DNA from: Desulfobulbaceae bacterium
GTDB taxonomy: Bacteria > Desulfobacterota > Desulfobulbia > Desulfobulbales > Desulfocapsaceae
Assembly (NCBI GenBank): GCA_011390165.1
Contig: JAABSV010000009.1
Location: forward strand, 1 to 64,000
Direction of reading: 5' to 3'
Length of the DNA stretch: 64,000 bases
The notes beneath the pieces were generated by a model. The model was not told the origin of the DNA. It ran no database searches and saw only the letters and a program-made list of their open reading frames with translations. The translations under genes and the position numbers were made by a program. Below are positions 28,158 through 37,098 of the stretch, piece after piece. Each line of letters starts with the position of its first letter. Position 1 is the first letter of the stretch.

Positions 28158-29876
28158 ATGATTAAAAAACTCGTCACCACCGCAGCGCTCGCCGCCTTCC
28201 TGGCGGCACCGGCAGGTACCTTTGCCGGCGTCGAGGAGGCAAAAAAATGGATCGAGAGCGAATTTCAGCCATCGACCCTCTCCAGCGCCGAGCAAATGGC
28301 CGAGATGGAGTGGTTCATCAAGGCCGCGGAACCGTTCAAGGGGATGGACATCAAGGTGGTCTCCGAGACCATCACCACCCACGAGTACGAGGCGAAGACC
28401 CTGGCCAAGGCCTTCACCGAGATCACCGGCATCAATGTCACCCACGACCTGATCGGCGAGGGTGACGTTATTGAGAAGCTGCAGACCCAGATGCAGTCGA
28501 ACAAGAACATCTACGATGCCTACATCAATGACTCCGACCTGATCGGTACCCATTTCCGCTACCAGCAGGTGGTTCCGCTCACCGACTGGATGACCGGCGA
28601 AGGCCAGGATGTCACCAACCCTGGGTTGGATGTTGACGATTTCATTGGTAAATCCTTCACAACCGGGCCGGACGGCAAACTCTATCAGATCCCCGATCAG
28701 CAGTTCGCCAACCTCTACTGGTTCCGTTACGACTGGTTTAAGAAACCGGAACTGCAGGCTAAATTCAAAGAGATCTACGGCTATGAGCTTGGCGTGCCGG
28801 TCAACTGGTCGGCCTATGAGGACATCGCCGAATTCTTCTCGGAGAAGGTGAAGGAGATCGACGGCAAGCGCGTTTATGGCCATATGGACTACGGCAAGAA
28901 GGACCCATCGCTGGGCTGGCGCTTCACCGACGCCTGGTTCTCCATGGCCGGGGCCGGCGACGCCGGTATCCCCAACGGACTGCCGGTGGACGAGTGGGGT
29001 ATCCGGGTGGAAGGGTGCCAACCGGTGGGCTCTTCGGTCTCCCGCGGGGGGGCCACCAATGGCCCGGCCGCCGTCTACTCGCTTACCAAGTACATCGACT
29101 GGCTGAAGAAGTATGCCCCGCCCGAGGCTGCCGGGATGACCTTCTCGGAAGCGGGCCCGGTGCCGGCCCAGGGCCATATCGCCCAGCAGATCTTCTGGTA
29201 TACCGCCTTCACCGCCGACATGGCCAAGCCCGGTACACCGGTGGTCGACGAAAACGACAACCCGAAATGGCGGATGGCCCCCTCCCCGCGCGGCCCGTAC
29301 TGGACCGAGGGAATGAAACTGGGCTACCAGGATGCCGGTTCCTGGACCCTGATGAAATCAACCCCGGTGGACCGACGGAAGGCGGCCTGGCTCTATGCCC
29401 AGTTCGTCATCTCCAAGACCGTCAGCCTGAAGAAGACCCATGTCGGCCTCACCCCGATCCGCGAGAGCGATATCTGGCATGCCTCCTTCACCGAGCGCTC
29501 GCCGAAACTGGGTGGCCTGGTTGAGTTCTACCGCAGCCCGGCGCGGGTGCAGTGGACCCCCACCGGCACCAACGTTCCCGATTACCCGAAACTGGCCCAG
29601 CTGTGGTGGCAGAATATCGCCGATGCGGTCACCGGTGCCAAAACCCCGCAGGAGGCTCTCGACTCCCTGGCGATGGAACAGGACAAGGTTCTCGAGCGGC
29701 TGGAACGGGCCGGCATCCAGGGTGAGTGCGGGCCGAAACTGAACAAGGAACAGGATCCGTCGATCTGGCTCAACCTGCCTGGCGCACCGAAATCGAAACT
29801 GGCCAACGAGAAGCCGCAGGGCATGACCGTTGACTACGACGAGCTGCTCAAGACCTGGGCGGCAGCGAAAAAATAA
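28158..29876 (+). CDS. glpV: Periplasmic glycerol-binding protein GlpV
   Basis: 572 residues from the ATG at 28158, preceded by AAGGAGAAGCAAAC. The signal peptide is residues 1-23 (ending TFA). The mature protein is a large family 1-type binding protein: the DIKVVSETITTHEYEAKTLA segment, followed by NVTHDLIGEGDVIEKLQTQM, belongs to the GlpV group, which is longer than sugar-binding proteins of the same fold. GlpV of Rhizobium binds glycerol. It is the last transporter gene and is followed by a strong hairpin, which may raise its expression above that of the membrane subunits. Confidence 0.92.
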   Translation: MIKKLVTTAALAAFLAAPAGTFAGVEEAKKWIESEFQPSTLSSAEQMAEMEWFIKAAEPFKGMDIKVVSETITTHEYEAKTLAKAFTEITGINVTHDLIGEGDVIEKLQTQMQSNKNIYDAYINDSDLIGTHFRYQQVVPLTDWMTGEGQDVTNPGLDVDDFIGKSFTTGPDGKLYQIPDQQFANLYWFRYDWFKKPELQAKFKEIYGYELGVPVNWSAYEDIAEFFSEKVKEIDGKRVYGHMDYGKKDPSLGWRFTDAWFSMAGAGDAGIPNGLPVDEWGIRVEGCQPVGSSVSRGGATNGPAAVYSLTKYIDWLKKYAPPEAAGMTFSEAGPVPAQGHIAQQIFWYTAFTADMAKPGTPVVDENDNPKWRMAPSPRGPYWTEGMKLGYQDAGSWTLMKSTPVDRRKAAWLYAQFVISKTVSLKKTHVGLTPIRESDIWHASFTERSPKLGGLVEFYRSPARVQWTPTGTNVPDYPKLAQLWWQNIADAVTGAKTPQEALDSLAMEQDKVLERLERAGIQGECGPKLNKEQDPSIWLNLPGAPKSKLANEKPQGMTVDYDELLKTWAAAKK

Positions 29877-29891
29877 CCTCTAGAACCGCCA

Positions 29892-29927
29892 CCCACCCCG
29901 TCCGCCGGCACCGGCGGGCGGGGTGGG
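29892..29927. repeat. Strong intercistronic hairpin between glpV and glpK
   Basis: CCCACCCCG (29892-29900) and CCGCCGG (29902-29908) pair with CCGGCGG (29911-29917) and CGGGGTGGG (29919-29927), interrupted by a single T/G mismatch, with a two-base tip. There is no U-run, so it may act in mRNA stability or partial termination rather than as a full terminator. Confidence 0.8.
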
Positions 29928-29964
29928 CAGGCGGATTCCCCCCTTTCGACCAGGACTACCCGAC

Positions 29965-31497
29965 ATGGCCTCGCATCTCCTTGCAATCGATCAGGGAACC
30001 ACCTCCAGCCGGGCGATTGTCTTCACCGACCAGCTGGAGATCGTCAGTGCCGCCCAACAGGAGTTTCCCCAATACTTTCCCCAGTCCGGCTGGGTTGAAC
30101 ATGATGCCGAAGAGATCTGGGGCTCCACTCTAGCCACCTGCCGCAAGGCCCTGGCCGAGGCCGGGCTGAAGGCAGCGGCAATCGCCGCCATCGGCATCAC
30201 CAACCAGCGGGAGACCACCCTCATCTGGGACCGGCAGAGCGGCAAACCGATCCACCGGGCCATCGTCTGGCAGGACCGGCGCACCTCCAACGCCTGCGCC
30301 GCCCTGGAGGCGGCCGGACACGGGCCGCAGATCACCGCCAGTACCGGTCTGCTGCTCGACGCCTATTTCTCCGCCACCAAGATCGCCTGGATCCTCGACC
30401 AGGTTCCGGGAGCGAGGGCCAGGGCGGCCAATGGCCAGCTCTGTTTCGGCACCGTCGACAGTTTCCTCCTCTGGCGGCTGACCGGAGGCCGGGTGCACGC
30501 CACCGACGCCACCAACGCCAGCCGCACCATGCTCTACAATATCCACCAGAACTGCTGGGACCAGGAGCTGCTCCGGCTCTTCGCCATTCCTCCTCTGATG
30601 ATGCCAGAAGTTCTTGACTCGGCAGCTGATTTTGGCAGCACCGAGCCAGATCTCTTTGCCGGCAGTATCACCATTGGCGGGATTGCCGGCGACCAGCAGG
30701 CGGCCCTGGTCGGCCAGGCCTGTTTCTCGCCGGGGATGATCAAGTCCACCTACGGTACCGGCTGCTTTGTGGTCCTCAATACCGGTGGCCAGGCGGTCCG
30801 CTCCGGTAACCGGCTCCTCACCACCATCGGCTACCGGTTGAACGGCCGGACCACCTACGCTCTTGAGGGGTCGATCTTTGTTGCCGGCGCAGCGGTCCAG
30901 TGGATGCGTGACGCCATGGGGCTGATCGAATCAGCCGCCGATACCGGCAAACTGGCCCGTCTTGCCGACAAGAGCCAGGATGTCTATCTGGTTCCCGCCT
31001 TTACCGGCCTGGGCGCCCCGCACTGGGACCCCGACGCCCGTGGGGCGATTTTCGGGATCACCCGGGCCACCGGCCCGGCCGAACTCTCCAGAGCGGCCCT
31101 GGAGTCGGTCTGTTTCCAGACCAGGGACCTGCTCGAGGCAATGCGCGGCGACTGGCCGGACATGGGGGAAACCGTCCTCCGGGTCGATGGCGGCATGGTC
31201 GCCTCCAACTACACCATGCAGTTTCTTGCCGACATCCTCAACGCCCCGGTGGACCGGCCGATGGTTCTCGAAACCACCGCCCTGGGTGCCGCCTATCTTG
31301 CCGGTCTGGAAAAGGGGTTGCTGCCGCCACCGGAGGAATTTGCCGGTACCTGGAAGAGAGACCGGCGCTTCACCCCGGAACTGGACGATAGCCGACGAAG
31401 CGAGAAGTACCGGGGTTGGCAGGATGCGGTGCGGCGTACCCTGAGCCGACCACCGGCAACGGCGATCGGCAAGGGGAGCCAGTCCGGGCGGCAATGA
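29965..31497 (+). CDS. glpK: Glycerol kinase
   Basis: 510 residues (E. coli GlpK 502). It phosphorylates glycerol with ATP to glycerol 3-phosphate. The start at ATG 29965 gives the family N-terminus [16 protein letters not shown]. Further signatures are [27 protein letters not shown] (split over the substrate-binding loop), [29 protein letters not shown] and [18 protein letters not shown]. The allosteric and catalytic regions look complete. It follows the transporter genes after a hairpin and precedes glpABC, so imported glycerol is immediately trapped. Confidence 0.96.
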   Translation: MASHLLAIDQGTTSSRAIVFTDQLEIVSAAQQEFPQYFPQSGWVEHDAEEIWGSTLATCRKALAEAGLKAAAIAAIGITNQRETTLIWDRQSGKPIHRAIVWQDRRTSNACAALEAAGHGPQITASTGLLLDAYFSATKIAWILDQVPGARARAANGQLCFGTVDSFLLWRLTGGRVHATDATNASRTMLYNIHQNCWDQELLRLFAIPPLMMPEVLDSAADFGSTEPDLFAGSITIGGIAGDQQAALVGQACFSPGMIKSTYGTGCFVVLNTGGQAVRSGNRLLTTIGYRLNGRTTYALEGSIFVAGAAVQWMRDAMGLIESAADTGKLARLADKSQDVYLVPAFTGLGAPHWDPDARGAIFGITRATGPAELSRAALESVCFQTRDLLEAMRGDWPDMGETVLRVDGGMVASNYTMQFLADILNAPVDRPMVLETTALGAAYLAGLEKGLLPPPEEFAGTWKRDRRFTPELDDSRRSEKYRGWQDAVRRTLSRPPATAIGKGSQSGRQ

Positions 31498-31538
31498 GCT
31501 GCGCCTGCTGGGATGAATTTTCATTTTCGCAGCGATTA

Positions 31539-31577
31539 TTGTTTCGAGTGAACATTATTGAAATTCACTTGAAACAA
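31539..31577. promoter_or_regulatory. Candidate GlpR operator upstream of glpA
   Basis: TTGTTTCGAGTGAA (31539-31552) and TTCACTTGAAACAA (31564-31577) form a 14-bp inverted repeat with one mismatch and an 11-base spacer. It lies in the 197-bp gap between glpK and glpA, 117 bp before glpA, and shares the TTGTTTC arms with the operator-like element before glpD. It implies that glpABC has its own regulated promoter. Confidence 0.65.
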
Positions 31578-31694
31578 GACGGCGGCCGCAGTACTATCCA
31601 GGCAGTGTCGCCACAGGTCCCTGCCGCCCCCTGACAGTCTTAAAGATGCGAAGAAGGGTCCAGGAATGGCAGCGGCCGAAAAGGAGCAGAAGCG

Positions 31695-33311
31695 ATGGCA
31701 GGTGAAGAGCGGATCGAAACCGAGGTGTTGATCATCGGTGGCGGGGTTACCGGTACCGGCATCATGCGTGACCTGGCCCTGCGCGGCCTTGCCAGCCTGC
31801 TCATCGACCAGCGTGACCTCTGTGCCGGGGCCTCCGGCGGCAACCACGGCCTCCTCCACTCCGGTGGCCGCTATGTCTCCAACGACCTGCACTCAGCGGT
31901 GGAATGCCGACAGGAGAACCTGATCCTGAAGCAGGTGGCCCCCCACTGCATCGAGGATACCGGCGGCCTCTTTGTTGCCGTCGATGGCGACGACCCGGAC
32001 TTTGCCAGCCGCTTCCCGACCCTCTGTGCTGCCGCCGGCATCCTCTGCGAGGAGGTACTCCCGGCCGAGGCGCGCCGCCTGGAACCCCTCCTCTCCCCCC
32101 GGCTCATCAAGGCCTACGCCGTCCCCGACGCCACCGTCGACCCCTTCCGCCTGGCCCTGGCCAACGTCGCCGAGGCGGCCAGGGTGCAGGGAAGCCTCTA
32201 CCGCCCCCATACCGAAATCGTCAGCTTTGCCATTACCGATGGAGAGATCACCAGCGTCAGCTGCCGCGACCGCTTGAGCGGCGCCCGGCTGTGCATAGTC
32301 GCCCGGCAATACATCAACGCCACTGGCGCCTGGGCGATGGCGGTGGCCAGGCTGGCCGGCTGCCACAATGTCCGGCTGAGCTATTCGAAGGGGACCCTGC
32401 TGGTAAGCCACGACCGGCTCACCGCCAGGGTGATCAACCGACTCCGGCCTCCCGGCGACGGCGATATTCTCGTTCCCGGCGGCACCGTCTCGGTGCTCGG
32501 CACCACCTCGGTGCGCACCGACAACCTGGAGGGAGTCCGGCCGACGGTGGCCGAGGTCGACCGCAATGTCCGGGAGGGACAGGCGATGCTGCCGGATCTG
32601 GCCACTGCCCGCTATATCCGCGCCTTTTCCCGGATCCGGCCTCTCTTGCAGAGCAGCGGCGAGGACGACCGTGGTGCCACCCGGGGCTTTGCCCTCGTTG
32701 ACCACCGGCAGGAGGGGCTGAACAATTTCTGCACCATCACCGGCGGCAAACTGACCACCTTTCGCCTGATGGCGGAAAAGACCTGCGATCTGGTTGCCGG
32801 CCGGCTCGGCAACAGCAGCCCCTGCCGCACCGCCACACTCCCTTTGGACGACGGCGGTGCCTGTCGCTGGACGGAACCGGGGGCGGCAGCAAAATACTGG
32901 TACCAGGCCAACGATGCCGAAGACATGGTGCTCTGCGAGTGCGAAATGGTGCCCGCCTCGGCCATCGACGAGATACTTGCCTGCGCCCCCGGCCTCGACG
33001 AGACCATGAGCCTGGAGGCCATCGCCCTCCGCTCCCGGGCCGGCAAGGGGCCCTGCCAGGGCTCCTTCTGCGGCATCCGCATCGCCTCCTATCTCTACGA
33101 GCGGGGGTACTACCGGGACCGGACCGGACTGTACCACATGCGCAACTTCTTCAACGAGCGGTTCAAAGGCATGCAGACGGTGATCTGGGGCCGACAGGCC
33201 GCCCAGATGGAGCTGGCCGAGGCCCTCCACTGCGGCCTTCTCGGGCTCGACAACCTGGAAGAGAGCGACAGCGATTCCGGCCAAGCGCCGGACAGCGGGG
33301 GGAGCCGATGA
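31695..33311 (+). CDS. glpA: Anaerobic glycerol-3-phosphate dehydrogenase, catalytic FAD subunit
   Basis: 538 residues (E. coli GlpA 542). The FAD motif GGGVTGTGIMRDLALRG lies at 15-31, followed by AGASGGNHGLLHSGGRYV. GLP-dehydrogenase segments INATGAWAMAVARLAG, TISVLGTTSVRTD-like (GTVSVLGTTSVRTDN) and TGGKLTTFRLMAE are present. The C-terminal BFD-like [2Fe-2S] domain has CECEMVPASAIDE and GKGPCQGSFCG cysteines. It oxidises glycerol 3-phosphate with GlpB and transfers electrons through GlpC to menaquinone. It overlaps glpB by ATGA. Confidence 0.95.
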   Translation: MAGEERIETEVLIIGGGVTGTGIMRDLALRGLASLLIDQRDLCAGASGGNHGLLHSGGRYVSNDLHSAVECRQENLILKQVAPHCIEDTGGLFVAVDGDDPDFASRFPTLCAAAGILCEEVLPAEARRLEPLLSPRLIKAYAVPDATVDPFRLALANVAEAARVQGSLYRPHTEIVSFAITDGEITSVSCRDRLSGARLCIVARQYINATGAWAMAVARLAGCHNVRLSYSKGTLLVSHDRLTARVINRLRPPGDGDILVPGGTVSVLGTTSVRTDNLEGVRPTVAEVDRNVREGQAMLPDLATARYIRAFSRIRPLLQSSGEDDRGATRGFALVDHRQEGLNNFCTITGGKLTTFRLMAEKTCDLVAGRLGNSSPCRTATLPLDDGGACRWTEPGAAAKYWYQANDAEDMVLCECEMVPASAIDEILACAPGLDETMSLEAIALRSRAGKGPCQGSFCGIRIASYLYERGYYRDRTGLYHMRNFFNERFKGMQTVIWGRQAAQMELAEALHCGLLGLDNLEESDSDSGQAPDSGGSR

Positions 33312-34591
33312 GCGCCACAGCCCGCGATCACTGGTGTGATCTGGCGGTGATCGGCTCGGGCATCGCCGGCTTTGCCGCCTCGATTTTTGCCACCAACCGC
33401 CAGATCGCCACCGCCCAGGTCGGCAATACCGGCGCGATCGCCTACACCACCGGCTATCTCGACCTGCTCGGCAGCCTCTATGCCGACCCCAATCCCCTTG
33501 TCAACCCCTGGCAGGGGTTGGCCCACCTCCGCCAGGAGGAGCCGCACCACCCCTTAAGCCGCCTGCCGGTGGAGTTGATCCGCCAGGCCTTCAACGAATT
33601 CACCACCTTTGTCACTAACGCCGGAATCGGCTATACCCCACCGGGCGACGAGAATATCACTGCCCTCACCCCGGTCGGCACCGGCAAACAGACCCTCTGC
33701 CTCCCCACCACCATGGCGGCCGGCCCACTCGCCCTGGCCGCCCGGCGAGCGGCGGTGATCGTCGACTTCAAGGGGTTGAAGGGATTCAGTGGCCGACAGG
33801 TGGTGGCCAACCTCCGCCACTGCTGGCCGGAGTTGTGCAGTGCCCGGCTCACCTTTCCCGGCATGGCCCGGGGGGAAATCTATCCGGAGGTGATGGCCCG
33901 GGCCCTCGAGGTTGCCGGCACCCGCCGGGAACTGGCCGACCAGCTCAGGCAAGCGGCGGCCGGAGCTGGCTGCGTCGGCCTGCCGGCGGTGCTCGGCATG
34001 CACCATCCCGACCGGGTCCACCAGGAGTTGGAGGAACTCTCCGGCTTGACCATCTTCGAGATCCCGACCATGCCGCCGTCGGTGCCGGGCATCCGTCTGC
34101 GCGAGATGTTCGAACAGCTCTTTCCCCAGCGTGGCCTCACCCTCATCCCCCAGCAGAAGGTTGACCGGCTCTCCTTCACCGACGACGGCCCCCTGCTCGA
34201 ACTTGCCGACAACTACGGGCCGGTGACCATCCGGGCGAAAGCGGTGCTCCTCGCCACCGGCCGCTTTCTCAGCGGCGGGCTGGTCGCCGACCGCAACCGG
34301 ATCAGCGAGAGCCTGCTGCAGCTGCCGGTCAGCCAGCCGGCGGAGCGTGCCGAATGGTACCGTCAGCAGTATACCGACCGGCGCGGCCACCCGATCCACC
34401 GGGCCGGCATCGAGGTTGACGACAGCTGCCGACCGGTGGACCGAAACGGTCGGGTCGTCGACCCGAGACTCTTTGCCGCCGGGGTGATTCTCGCCCACCA
34501 GGATTGGATCCGCGGCCGTTGCGGGGCCGGGATCGCCATTGCCACCGCCTTCCGGGCGGTGGCCGCCGCCGAACAGCTGTTGCGCCGGTAA
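33308..34591 (+). CDS. glpB: Anaerobic glycerol-3-phosphate dehydrogenase subunit B
   Basis: 427 residues from the ATG at 33308, overlapping the glpA stop. The flavin-binding motif AVIGSGIAGFAASIFATNRQ is at about 12-31, followed by VGNTGAIAYTTGYLDLLG, a GlpB hallmark. The C-terminal segment IRAKAVLLATGRFLSGGL and the closing RPVDRNGRVVDPRLFAAGVILAHQDWIRGRCGAGIAIATAF-type sequence fit the family. GlpB holds a second flavin and forms the soluble dimer with GlpA. The long ORF that starts earlier in this frame is not used because its first part duplicates the glpA coding region. Confidence 0.93.
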   Translation: MSATARDHWCDLAVIGSGIAGFAASIFATNRQIATAQVGNTGAIAYTTGYLDLLGSLYADPNPLVNPWQGLAHLRQEEPHHPLSRLPVELIRQAFNEFTTFVTNAGIGYTPPGDENITALTPVGTGKQTLCLPTTMAAGPLALAARRAAVIVDFKGLKGFSGRQVVANLRHCWPELCSARLTFPGMARGEIYPEVMARALEVAGTRRELADQLRQAAAGAGCVGLPAVLGMHHPDRVHQELEELSGLTIFEIPTMPPSVPGIRLREMFEQLFPQRGLTLIPQQKVDRLSFTDDGPLLELADNYGPVTIRAKAVLLATGRFLSGGLVADRNRISESLLQLPVSQPAERAEWYRQQYTDRRGHPIHRAGIEVDDSCRPVDRNGRVVDPRLFAAGVILAHQDWIRGRCGAGIAIATAFRAVAAAEQLLRR

Positions 34592-34622
34592 CCGCCGGTC
34601 TGCCTGCCAGGGACGCACCATT

Positions 34623-35897
34623 ATGACCGATACCCCCACCATCCATTTCAAGGAACAGGCCCTGGCCCTGCTGCCGGCTGGGGCCAACTTTGATGCCTGC
34701 CTCACCTGTGGCCTCTGCTCCTCCGGCTGCCCCGCCTCCGGCATCGAGAACATGGACCCGCGCAAGTTCATCCGGATGGCGATGCTCGGCATGGACCGGG
34801 AACTCTCCACCACCCCCTGGGTCTGGTGCTGCACCCAGTGCAAGCGGTGCCAGCACGTCTGCCCGATGAGTATCGACATCTCGCAGCTGGTCTTTCTCGC
34901 CCGCAGCAACTGGCCACGGGAGTTGAAACCGGCCGGCATCGTCCGCTCCTGCGAGCTGATCCAGGCCACCGACTCCACCAGCGCCATGGGCCTGCCGCCG
35001 GAGGACTTTGTCTTCGTGGTCGCCGATGTGCTGGAGGAGGTGCGCAGCAGCCAGCCGGCCTTCGCCCATCTCCAGGCACCGATGGACAAGAAGGGGGCCC
35101 ACTTCTTCGTCAACCAGAATTCCCGGGAGCCGATGAACGAACCGGACGAGATGGTGCCGTTGTGGAAGATCTTCGATCTGGTCGGCGCCGACTGGACCTA
35201 CTCGTCGAAAGGGTGGGCGGCGGAGAACTTCTGCATGTTCGCCGGTGACGAGACGGCCTGGTACGAGGTGATCAAAAAACGGGTGGCGGCGGTCGAGGAA
35301 CTGGGCTGCCGGGTCTGGCTGAACACCGAATGCGGCCACAGCTACTACACCATGTGGCAGGCGATCAGCCGTTTCGGCCTTGAGGTCAGTTTCGAGTTGG
35401 AGAGCCTGATCAGCTACTACGCCAGGTGGATCCGCGAAGGGCTGCTGCCGGTGAACAGCGACTGGAACCGGGACGGGATCAAGTTCACTGTCCAGGACCC
35501 CTGCATGATCGTCCGCAAGGCCTACGGCGAGTCAATTGCCGAGGATATGCGCTTTGTAGTCAGAACCCTGGTGGGAGAGGAAAACTTCATCGACATGCAG
35601 CCCAACCGCAGCGCCAACTACTGCTGTGGTGGCGGTGGCGGTTTCCTCCAGGCCGGGATGACCGACCACCGCCGCACCTACGGCAAGCGGAAATTCGACC
35701 AGATCGCCGCCACCGGCGCCGCCTACGTCCTTACCCCCTGCCACAACTGCCACTCCCAGATGGAAGATATCGGCCACCATTACGGCGGCAGCTACGGGGT
35801 GGTGCACTTCTGGAGCCTGATCTGCCTCTCTTTGGGAATTCTCGGTGAAAACGAGCGCACCTACCTTGGCCCCGACCTCCTTGCTCTCCTTGCGTAA
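34623..35897 (+). CDS. glpC: Anaerobic glycerol-3-phosphate dehydrogenase subunit C-like iron-sulfur protein
   Basis: 424 residues from the ATG at 34623. Two ferredoxin-type motifs are near the N-terminus: CLTCGLCSSGCP (26-37) and CTQCKRCQHVCP (70-81). The C-terminal half carries heterodisulfide-reductase-like CCG elements: ECGHSYYT, DPCMIVRK, NYCCGGGGG and PCHNCHSQ. This resembles HdrD/GlpC-type subunits that anchor electron flow to the membrane or to a partner. It lies 31 bp after glpB. In the E. coli complex GlpC passes electrons to menaquinone; in strict anaerobes related proteins may use other carriers, so the acceptor is inferred. Confidence 0.88.
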   Translation: MTDTPTIHFKEQALALLPAGANFDACLTCGLCSSGCPASGIENMDPRKFIRMAMLGMDRELSTTPWVWCCTQCKRCQHVCPMSIDISQLVFLARSNWPRELKPAGIVRSCELIQATDSTSAMGLPPEDFVFVVADVLEEVRSSQPAFAHLQAPMDKKGAHFFVNQNSREPMNEPDEMVPLWKIFDLVGADWTYSSKGWAAENFCMFAGDETAWYEVIKKRVAAVEELGCRVWLNTECGHSYYTMWQAISRFGLEVSFELESLISYYARWIREGLLPVNSDWNRDGIKFTVQDPCMIVRKAYGESIAEDMRFVVRTLVGEENFIDMQPNRSANYCCGGGGGFLQAGMTDHRRTYGKRKFDQIAATGAAYVLTPCHNCHSQMEDIGHHYGGSYGVVHFWSLICLSLGILGENERTYLGPDLLALLA

Positions 35898-36021
35898 CTG
35901 CTCTATTTTTGACGGGCTCCTTTCTTTGCCAGCTGCTGCTTTGCCTGTTTTCTTTAGCGCTGCAGATGGCCCTTTTTTCCCAGGCCTTGATGCCGGTTTC
36001 TGATTCGTCAAGACGATGGGC

Positions 36022-36729
36022 TCATGTCTTCCAGAATTCCGAGCCATAATCGGCGCCGGGTTCAGCCGTTTTCGTTGGGGCGGTGAGGGACGAGAAAGAA
36101 ATTTCTTCCCTGGAGGGATGCAATGCATCCCATTCCCATTGGCAGGGATTGTCGGCGACATACTGGCGAATACGGTTTACTTCCCATTCATTGCGGATGA
36201 CATGCTCCCAGTAGTTGCGTTGCCATACCGGTCTGCCGGGTGTCTGGCGAATTGCGTTGATACGTTTGGTTACTGCAGATTTGAATCCGGCCACCACCGC
36301 ACCGACAGATTTCGGTTGTGGCCCCGTAGAGGCGACCGGCCGGTCGCCCTTGGCTGGTGGTTTGCCCTCGACAGGCCTGTTGCCTCCCAATGGTAGGGTA
36401 CCCTCAAATGAGCCGTCGGCCCTGGGGCAACAGCCCATAGCGGAAATCACCAGAATTGCATGAAAATGATTTGGCATCACCACCCATTCATCCAGTTCGA
36501 TTTCGCTGCGAATGCTGGCGGTTTTCAACCATTCATCGGCAACCACATGCCCGGCGTCGTTTATGTGCATGGTGGGCGACCGGCCGGTCGCCCCTACGAT
36601 TTCACCGAACAGACATTGCCGGTTGTGGGTACAGATGGTGAGGAAATAGGCCCCCGCCTGGGAATAGTCGTATCCCTGCAACCGGGTGGATCGGCGACGA
36701 TGGATGTTCGATCGGGATGTGTCAATCAT
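36022..36729 (-). CDS. REP-associated tyrosine transposase (RAYT, Y1_Tnp/IS200-like) with REP sequences inside the gene
   Basis: 235 residues. The HUH motif is at 87-91 (NHFHA, H88 and H90) and the catalytic tyrosine is probably Y190 in IRQYVADNPCQW. N-terminal GAYFLTICTHNRQCLFGEI and the PVWQRNYWEHVIRNE segment are family features. Two peptides are out of keeping with homologues: GATGRSPT (46-53) and GDRPVAST (128-135). They are translations of REP palindromes at 36574-36593 and 36331-36348, and GNRPVEG (117-123) comes from a decayed third copy. All are in frame and lie in loop positions outside the catalytic motifs, so the enzyme may still be active. RAYTs are single-copy transposases thought to mobilise REP/REPIN sequences. 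Confidence 0.92.
   Translation of the reverse strand: MIDTSRSNIHRRRSTRLQGYDYSQAGAYFLTICTHNRQCLFGEIVGATGRSPTMHINDAGHVVADEWLKTASIRSEIELDEWVVMPNHFHAILVISAMGCCPRADGSFEGTLPLGGNRPVEGKPPAKGDRPVASTGPQPKSVGAVVAGFKSAVTKRINAIRQTPGRPVWQRNYWEHVIRNEWEVNRIRQYVADNPCQWEWDALHPSREEISFSSLTAPTKTAEPGADYGSEFWKT
36331..36348. repeat. REP palindrome a1, inside the RAYT gene
   Basis: GGCGACCGGCCGGTCGCC, a perfect 18-bp palindrome, translated in frame as GDRPVA in the transposase. Confidence 0.9.
36366..36384. repeat. Decayed REP-like palindrome inside the RAYT gene
   Basis: Centre CGACAGGCCTGTTG keeps the GGCC core and outer symmetry of the REP but with substitutions. It is translated as part of NRPVEG. Confidence 0.5.
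36574..36593. repeat. REP palindrome a2, inside the RAYT gene
   Basis: GGGCGACCGGCCGGTCGCCC, a perfect 20-bp palindrome followed by CTAC, which marks its right end. It is translated in frame as GATGRSP. Confidence 0.92.
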
Positions 36730-36817
36730 GATGGCCCTTATTGACTTCGTTGGCCGTCAATCTTTGCACGGTTTGGTCGGCCCTGCAATGGCTTTCGTGG
36801 GCTATGTTGTGCCTTTG

Positions 36818-36839
36818 GGGGCGACTGGCCGGTCGCCCC
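36818..36839. repeat. REP copy a3
   Basis: Matches the palindrome with one change (GACTGGCC for GACCGGCC) and extends to GGGG/CCCC arms, followed by TAC on the right. Confidence 0.88.
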
Positions 36840-36872
36840 TACAATAAATCCGGCACTATTTGATCGCATGGT

Positions 36873-36892
36873 GGGCGACCCGCCGGTCGCCC
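36873..36892. repeat. REP copy a4
   Basis: GGGCGACCCGCCGGTCGCCC, one base from the consensus palindrome, inside the first tandem unit. Confidence 0.85.
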
Positions 36893-36927
36893 ATACAATA
36901 AAACCCGGCACTATTTGACCGCATGGT

Positions 36928-36946
36928 GGGCTACCCGACGGTCGCC
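36928..36946. repeat. REP copy a5, decayed
   Basis: GGGCTACCCGACGGTCGCC keeps the right arm but has three changes in the left arm and centre; inside the second tandem unit. Confidence 0.7.
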
Positions 36947-37041
36947 TCTGCAATAACCCGGTGCCGTGGTTGTCAATGATGGTTTTTTGTGACCCGTCGG
37001 CCGAACCTGCAATGGGTACTGTGACCGACGGCGCACCGTAG

Positions 37042-37061
37042 GGGCGACCGGCCGGTCGCCC
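37042..37061. repeat. REP palindrome a7
   Basis: GGGCGACCGGCCGGTCGCCC, perfect, preceded by GTAG, so oriented opposite to a2 and a3. It lies 38 bp past the end of the glycosylase gene. Confidence 0.92.
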
Positions 37062-37098
37062 TCATATCGGTCGGCCCGGCAAGGGTCGTTGGCTGCAG

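Larger units (their letters stand above)
36842..36955. repeat. 54-55 bp tandem repeat carrying REP copies
   Basis: Two units begin with CAATAAA (36842 and 36896) and share CCGGCACTATTTGA, CGCATGGTGGGC and a REP; a third start, CAATAACCCGG, follows at 36951. The second REP is more decayed than the first, so the duplication is not very recent. Confidence 0.8.
36730..37098. other. REP-rich intergenic region between the RAYT and uracil-DNA glycosylase genes
   Basis: 369 bases without a gene. It contains four REP copies of differing preservation (36818, 36873, 36928, 37042), a 54-55 bp tandem repeat (36842-36955) and a further decayed stretch near 36990-37012. It appears to be the parent REP cluster of the adjacent transposase. 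Confidence 0.8.

Noticed and set aside
36818-37061. Possible CRISPR array at the REP cluster
   Set aside because: Repeats are palindromes of 18-22 bp with irregular spacing and variable orientation, spacers are themselves repeated, and no cas gene is near.
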